A stretch of 64,000 nt of DNA from UBA5069 sp964560495 (lineage in GTDB: Bacteria; Chloroflexota; Anaerolineae; Caldilineales; Caldilineaceae): NCBI GenBank assembly GCA_964560495.1, contig CAZLMM010000016.1, positions 20,569-84,568 of the forward strand. The letters run 5' to 3'. The notes under the pieces were generated by a model, which worked only from the letters and a program-made list of their open reading frames with translations, had not been told where the DNA came from and did not search any database. This document shows positions 56,139-64,000 of this stretch, one piece after another; the stretch's first letter is position 1; every line of letters begins with the position of its first letter. Position numbers and translations under genes: made by a program.

Positions 56139-57155
56139 TCAACTTCCCGGCCGGCGCACGCCGCCCTGCTGAAACTCCAACCGCCAGATGCCGTAGATCG
56201 CCACGCCGAGCATGATCGCGCCAGACGCCCATGCCTCGGGTCCACGGGCGTCTGACACGAAGACGGCAACCAATCCCGTTGCGCCGCCGATAAGGTAGCA
56301 AAGCAGCACGGCTTCGCGGCGGCTGCCGGTGAGCTGGGCCAGACGATGGCTCAGGTGATCCTTCCCCGGCGTTGTCAACGGGTTCTTGCCCCGCCGCAGT
56401 CGGCTGATAAAAACCAGCGTTGTGTCGAAGATGGGCACCGCCAGCACCATGAGAGGGATCATCCAAGTGACGGCCAGGGAGCTACTTGGAAAACGCAGCT
56501 TGATAGCCACTGCTGCCAACAGAAATCCGATGAAGAGACTCCCAGTGTCGCCCATGAAGATGTGCGCCGGATTCCAATTGTAGAAGAGAAAGCCAGCACA
56601 CGCACCCGCCAATGCTGCGGCCAGCGCGCCCACCAGATATTGATTGCTCAACGATGCCAGCAGGGCAAAAAAAGTTGCCGCAATCATGGCGACGCCGCCC
56701 GATAGCCCATCCATATTGTCCAGTAGATTCATGGCGTTAGTGATGCCCACCACCCACACCAACGTGATGGCGACGTCCAGCCAGTCGCCGAAAAGCCGCA
56801 CCTGCACGCCGCTGTAAACAAGTATGCCCGCTGCCAGGAACTGCCCACCCAGCTTGACGTAGCTGCCCAGCCCCCAGCGGTCATCCACTACACCCATGAG
56901 GCTCATCATCGTTGCGCCCAGGAAGATGCCCACCACCTCGTTGACATAGCGCCGGTCGCCAAGTATCCAGAGCGTGACAATGAAGGCGATGTAGATAGCT
57001 GCGCCGCCCAGGAGCGGCACCGGATTAACGTGAATCTTGCGCGCGTTGGGCTGATCGATGACCCCCAGATGCAAAGCCACCCGCCTCATGAGCGGCGTCG
57101 CCCCAACAGCCAATACCAGGGCGCTGGCGGCGATCAATAAGTATGATGGCATCAT
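56139..57155 (-). CDS. WecA/MraY-like polyprenyl-phosphate sugar-phosphate transferase
   Basis: Transfers a sugar phosphate from a UDP-sugar to undecaprenyl phosphate, starting lipid-linked glycan assembly. 338 residues, about 10-11 helices. Catalytic residues match the family: Asp91/Asp92 in MGVVDDRW, NAMNLLDNMDGLSGG (Asn144 to Asp149), FMGDTGS with Asp203 and KDHLSHRL with His267/His270. It is of the WecA/TagO type rather than MraY, judged by GKDHLSHRL and the lack of a MraY-only loop. It lies between the Gfo/Idh gene and the toxin-antitoxin pair. Confidence 0.92.
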   Translation of the reverse strand: MMPSYLLIAASALVLAVGATPLMRRVALHLGVIDQPNARKIHVNPVPLLGGAAIYIAFIVTLWILGDRRYVNEVVGIFLGATMMSLMGVVDDRWGLGSYVKLGGQFLAAGILVYSGVQVRLFGDWLDVAITLVWVVGITNAMNLLDNMDGLSGGVAMIAATFFALLASLSNQYLVGALAAALAGACAGFLFYNWNPAHIFMGDTGSLFIGFLLAAVAIKLRFPSSSLAVTWMIPLMVLAVPIFDTTLVFISRLRRGKNPLTTPGKDHLSHRLAQLTGSRREAVLLCYLIGGATGLVAVFVSDARGPEAWASGAIMLGVAIYGIWRLEFQQGGVRRPGS

Positions 57156-57193
57156 TGTTCTGCTCCTGCCCTCTTCGCAACAAGGTCGAACAT

Positions 57194-58224
57194 CTACTGC
57201 GCGTTGAGTATGATTTCGTTTCCAGTCCGGGCCGATTCATACATGGCGAGAACCAATTCGAGCGACTTGCGCGCCTCGCCGCCGGGCGTGCTCGGGGCGC
57301 GTCCATCCAGCACGGCGCGAGCAAAGTCATGGATTGCTTCGCGGTGACTGTAACCGTAGACCGAGGGCGGATCCACCACCTGGCTCGTGAGCAACTCCGC
57401 TTCCTGCTCTAACTGGCCCTGCACTTTCCACATGACGATACGATTGAGCGCAGTGCCGCCGATCTTCACCGAGCCGGCCTCGCCAAAGACCGCCACCGAG
57501 CCTTCCAGATTTTGCGGCCACGTGAGGGTGGCGCCTTCGACGCTGGCCAGTGCGCCATTCTGAAAACGCAGAATTGCCACGCCCACATCCTCAGCCTCCA
57601 TGACATGAGCGCGCGTCGCCGTGTAAGCCATCACGGAGCGCACCGGCCCCATGAACCACTGGAGCGCGTCGATGTGATGAATGCTCTGATTCATCAATGC
57701 GCCGCCATCCATTTCCCAAGTGCCGTGCCAGCCGTCTTCGTAATAGGATTGGGGGCGATACCAACGCACACAGGCGGCGCCCAGATGGAGGCGTCCCAGG
57801 CCGCCCTCGTCGATCAGGCGGCGCAACTGGCGCATGGGATGATTGTAACGGTTTTGCAGCACCACCGCCAATACCCGCCCGGCTCGTTCCGCCGCCGCGA
57901 TCATGCGGTCGGCGTCCTCCAGCCGCAATGCGAGAGGTTTTTCCACCAACACATGCTTCCCCGCGTCCAGGGCATCCAGAGCTACCTGGGCGTGGAGACC
58001 GCTGGGTGTACACACGCTCACCGCATCAATGTCGGCGCGGTCAAGCAAGCGACGATAGTCAGTGAACGCGACGGCGCAATACTCATTGGCGAAATGAACT
58101 GCGCGGTTCTCCTTTACATCGGCCACCGCCGCCAGGTCTGTCTCGCGCAATTGCGCCAATGACTGGGCATGGCGCGGCGCCACCCGACCGCAGCCGATCA
58201 AGCCAAAGCGAATCATTGAATCTC

Positions 58225-58228
<4 letters not shown>
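57194..58228 (-). CDS. Gfo/Idh/MocA-family oxidoreductase
   Basis: 344 residues. The NAD(P) site is FGLIGCGRVAPRHA, the EKP motif is Glu96-Lys97-Pro98 (VLVEKPLAL), and NQSIHHIDALQW holds the conserved H-x-x-D. It resembles WbpB/WlbA-type sugar-nucleotide dehydrogenases that oxidise UDP-N-acetyl-hexosamine uronic acids, but the substrate is not certain. Its ATG overlaps the stop of the Wzy-TPR gene by ATGA, so the two are coupled; the ATG four codons in (58216) is a minor alternative. It fits the polysaccharide cluster. Confidence 0.88.
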
Positions 58229-61776
<3,548 letters not shown>

Positions 61777-61948
61777 GGTTGTTTCTTGTTTCGATATTAG
61801 CCCGGCGCACTGCCAGGCGCTATAAATCCACCTCTAAAGCGGCGCCTTTGCCAGCAACCCGATAGAGTTTGAACCAAATACAGATACTTGAGGATAAGGT
61901 TTTTCGGCAACAAAATTTCGGATAGGATGAAACTGCCATCATCAGCCG

Positions 61949-61957
61949 AGTATATCA
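61949..61957 (-). promoter_or_regulatory. Possible extended -10 element before the Wzy-TPR gene
   Basis: The minus strand reads TGATATACT (TGn with a -10 differing from TATAAT by one base), about 170 bases before the Wzy-TPR start and just after the GT4 stop. No -35 match was found. Confidence 0.35.
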
Positions 61958-61973
61958 CAACCGCCTCAAAACC

Positions 61974-63203
61974 TTAGTACAATTGCCCGGTCAACAGCTT
62001 TTTCAGTTCGTGCGCCTGCGCCTGCCGTGAGTAGCGCTCGACGACAAACCGCCGCCCATTTTCTCCCATGCGGGCAAGCTGGCTGGGGTCTGCGGCCATC
62101 CGTTGGATAGCCTGCGCCAGAAGAGCAGAGTCTTCTGGCGCCACCCAGACGCCTGCCTGAGCCTCTTCTAGCACAGCGCGCGCCTCGCCCGGAATGGTGA
62201 TAAGCGTGGGGCAGGCGCAGGCCCAGGCGTCGAACATCTTGGAGGGCAGCGCGCCCTGGAATAGCTCCAGTTTGCGCAGAGGAACGATGGATACCTGCGC
62301 CAGGGAGAGAAACGTTGGCATCTGCGCGCGGGCCACTTCACGGTGAAAGACCACATTGGTCAATTCCATCTGCTGAGCCTTCGCTAAAAGATCGGCTTTG
62401 GTCGGGCCTTCACCCACGAAGAGGAAACGGATGGCCGGAACATCTTTTAGCAGCGCTGCCGCTTGCAAAAGCGTCTCCAGCCCCTGGGCGATGCCATGAA
62501 TACCTGCGTAGAGGGCGACGAAACAGCCCTCCAACCCTAACTCCTGACGCAGCGCCGCGGCTGTCCCTGGCTGGGGCTGAAAGAGCTCGGTGTTGGCGCC
62601 GTTGGGGATCAGACTGATCTTGGCTGCATCCAACCCGCGCTCCATTAGCCGCCGGCGAATACCCTCGGTCACCACCACGACGTGGCGGGCGCGATGATAG
62701 CAAGCCCATTCCAGCCGCTCGGCCAGGCGAATGGCGCGCGGATTGCTCAGCTCGCCCAGCGCCACCGCCGATTCCGGCCACAGGTCGCGCACCTCGAAGA
62801 AGAGGGGAATGCGGCGCAGAAAGCTGACGGCCAATGCAGCGCCGCCCACAAAAAGCGGCGGCGAAGTGGCGTAGAGCGCGTCGAATCGACCGCGGGCCAG
62901 CAGCAGCCCGGCCAGTATGGCCATGACCATGTAGCTGAGATAGAAAGCAATGCGACTGCGAAAGGTTTTCACAGGAGACGCCCACACCCAGACGCGGATC
63001 ACGTCAATGTCGTCGAGCACAGCGCGCTCAAACAGCTTGCCCCGGTGCTCTGGCGGGATGACGCCGTGCGGATGATTGGGCAGCTCGGCGATCATAGTCA
63101 CCTGATGGCCGGCCTGCACGAGCCCGCGCGCCATTTCGTGTGCGCGGGTCTGGGTGGCGCCGACTTCAGGCGGGAAATACTGAGAGAGATAGAGGACGCG
63201 CAC
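61974..63203 (-). CDS. Glycosyltransferase family 4, WbuB-like
   Basis: GT-B fold retaining glycosyltransferase, 409 residues. The N-terminal domain has LSQYFPPEVGATQTRAHEMA and FFEVRDLWPESAVALG, typical of WbuB/WcaI-like enzymes; the C-terminal domain has SLIPNGANTELFQP, ALYAGIHGIAQGLETLLQAA and SKMFDAWACACPTLITIPGE, where the usual catalytic-motif Glu is Asp. The donor is likely a UDP-sugar. The start is GTG at 63203, sharing one base with the stop TAG of the upstream gene (TAGTG), so they are coupled. It makes the polysaccharide repeat. Confidence 0.92.
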   Translation of the reverse strand: MRVLYLSQYFPPEVGATQTRAHEMARGLVQAGHQVTMIAELPNHPHGVIPPEHRGKLFERAVLDDIDVIRVWVWASPVKTFRSRIAFYLSYMVMAILAGLLLARGRFDALYATSPPLFVGGAALAVSFLRRIPLFFEVRDLWPESAVALGELSNPRAIRLAERLEWACYHRARHVVVVTEGIRRRLMERGLDAAKISLIPNGANTELFQPQPGTAAALRQELGLEGCFVALYAGIHGIAQGLETLLQAAALLKDVPAIRFLFVGEGPTKADLLAKAQQMELTNVVFHREVARAQMPTFLSLAQVSIVPLRKLELFQGALPSKMFDAWACACPTLITIPGEARAVLEEAQAGVWVAPEDSALLAQAIQRMAADPSQLARMGENGRRFVVERYSRQAQAHELKKLLTGQLY

Positions 63204-63709
63204 TAGAAGAAGCGAGGAGTAAAGTCCGAGCGATTGAGCTGTTCCATAACCCCATCGGACGCGCTCAACATCACCAAACCTTGGCGCTCGCCAAAGCGGA
63301 TCAGACTTGGATCGACATAGAAAGTAGCCAGAACGCCGGCAATCCGGCGGTCGGCATATTCGAGCAGGAAACTACGCGCTTCGCCCAGAAGGTCGACAAA
63401 GTTTTCTGCATCATTGGGTCTTCGCCGGCTCTTGGTTTCATTGATCAAGAGCACGTCTGTGCAGCCGGCCAACACATCGAATTCGTGGGTTTCGCCATCT
63501 GACCGTCGGCGGTTGCTGCGCACGATGATGAATTGGATCTCCGACTCGGCGCAGCCGACGATTTCTGAAGGGATGCGCGGGAGCTCAGCCCTCTCAATCC
63601 TGAATTCTTCCTTCATTTCTCGAATTTCGATAGACAGACGCGTCACATTCTCGGTCAGATCGGCCATGGGATATTCCAGCCAGTCAACTCTTGGCTCCAG
63701 TGCAACCAT
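63203..63709 (-). CDS. PD-(D/E)XK nuclease-like protein (DUF3782-like)
   Basis: 168 residues; AAAGGAG lies 6 bases before the ATG. The C-terminal part has HEFDVLAGCTDVLLINETKS, which matches the E-D...D-x-ExK pattern of PD-(D/E)XK proteins of the DUF3782-like group, then the NFVDLLGEARSFLLEYADRR helix and VLATFYVDPSLIRFGE. The usual coiled coil and the segment up to the nuclease core are shorter than in relatives I know, so it may have an internal deletion. Its stop overlaps the GT4 start by one base. The link to sugar transfer is not explained by the known family. Confidence 0.6.
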   Translation of the reverse strand: MVALEPRVDWLEYPMADLTENVTRLSIEIREMKEEFRIERAELPRIPSEIVGCAESEIQFIIVRSNRRRSDGETHEFDVLAGCTDVLLINETKSRRRPNDAENFVDLLGEARSFLLEYADRRIAGVLATFYVDPSLIRFGERQGLVMLSASDGVMEQLNRSDFTPRFF

Positions 63710-63958
63710 CTCGCGCTCCTTTCCAGGAGTTGCATTGTCCGCAAAGGCGAATGTGTTCTGATTCTACCATCAACCCGGCGCAGTGGCAATCATGTTGTCA
63801 GAGTGGGGGTATATTACGGTTCATCGCGCATCGCTGCGCCAGACCGCAGCCGGACCCGTCGTCGCAGAAGAGATGCCAATCGCCATTTGCTTCCGTCTGT
63901 TGAAATGGCGGCCTAGTACACGTGGGCCTAAATAAGCCGGTGGTATTGTCATGCTGAA

Positions 63959-64000
63959 CGCAGTGAAGCATCTACGCAGTGAAGCATCTACGCAGTGAAG
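63959..64000. repeat. 16-bp direct repeat at the window edge
   Basis: CGCAGTGAAGCATCTA is repeated two full times and a third partial copy is cut by the window end. It is preceded by GTCATGCTGAA, giving the GTCATGCTGAACGCAGTGAAGCATCT-type dispersed element that I know from other bacterial genomes. The remaining 63710-63958 holds no gene. Confidence 0.6.

Noticed and set aside
63959..64000. CRISPR array
   Set aside because: The copies are directly adjacent 16-mers with no spacers, and no cas gene is in the window.

Overview
The window reads as a chromosomal segment of an uncultivated Chloroflexota bacterium, most like the Anaerolineae/Caldilineae. This is inferred from gene content, not from a marker-gene tree. 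The mixture behind it is: Uma2-family nuclease-like proteins, a CHAT-domain protein, a BTAD/ATPase/TPR regulator, several Wzy/O-antigen-ligase-like membrane proteins (one fused to TPRs), a TrpB2-type tryptophan synthase, and moderately high GC with many GTG/TTG starts. No tRNA, rRNA, CRISPR array, prophage or intact insertion sequence was recognised. Several promoters look like extended -10 elements (TGnTATAAT).

Layout. 1-3.5 kb: the end of a cupredoxin, then a co-directional exosortase, EpsI, lipoprotein and M50-like membrane peptidase group. 3.5-16.6 kb, minus strand: TrpB2; then gltB, a 49-codon Uma2-tail ORF, gltD and a large BTAD regulator placed 6 bases after gltD; then a GH32 fructosidase with its own sigma70-like promoter. 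16.9-22.6 kb, plus strand: a CapD-type dehydratase, an O-antigen-ligase-like protein, an FkbM methyltransferase and a phosphohexomutase, closed by a perfect 19-bp hairpin. 22.6-29.6 kb, minus strand: a Uma2 protein, then an HDAC-like deacetylase / TPR protein / glycogen branching enzyme operon, and a large glycosidase-like protein. 29.8-30.6 kb: a scar of two broken genes, a frameshifted VTC domain (+) abutting a CHAT N-terminal remnant (-). 30.9-34.6 kb: dnaK-grpE-dnaJ, divergent from a 673-residue NYN-LOTUS protein.

37-45 kb, plus strand: a small membrane protein, a GH99-like secreted protein with an SH3b domain, hpt, a LysM-M23 peptidase and a second ligase-like protein; rplY and a small membrane-anchored protein lie between them on the minus strand. 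44.8-48.0 kb, minus strand: a TlpA-like thioredoxin starting inside the end of gnd, and a CHAT protein lacking its catalytic cysteine. 48.2-51.7 kb, plus strand: a nucleotide-sugar epimerase and a secreted S41-type peptidase. 51.8-53.7 kb, minus strand: an M24 peptidase and a DedA-like protein. 54.1-63.7 kb, minus strand: a long tightly packed polysaccharide run (nuclease-like protein, GT4, Wzy-TPR, Gfo/Idh oxidoreductase, WecA/MraY-like transferase) followed by a putative toxin-antitoxin pair whose toxin stop is one base from a double-cyclophilin lipoprotein.

Taken together, much of the window serves cell-surface polysaccharide assembly (lipid-linked initiation, glycosyl transfer, polymerisation/ligation, sugar-nucleotide supply) plus nitrogen assimilation, glycogen branching and protein folding. 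The best candidates for something undescribed are the antitoxin/toxin/cyclophilin-lipoprotein operon, the exosortase-EpsI-lipoprotein-M50 group without a visible PEP-CTERM substrate, the cysteine-less CHAT protein, the gltBD-linked BTAD regulator, and the long NYN-LOTUS protein opposite dnaK.
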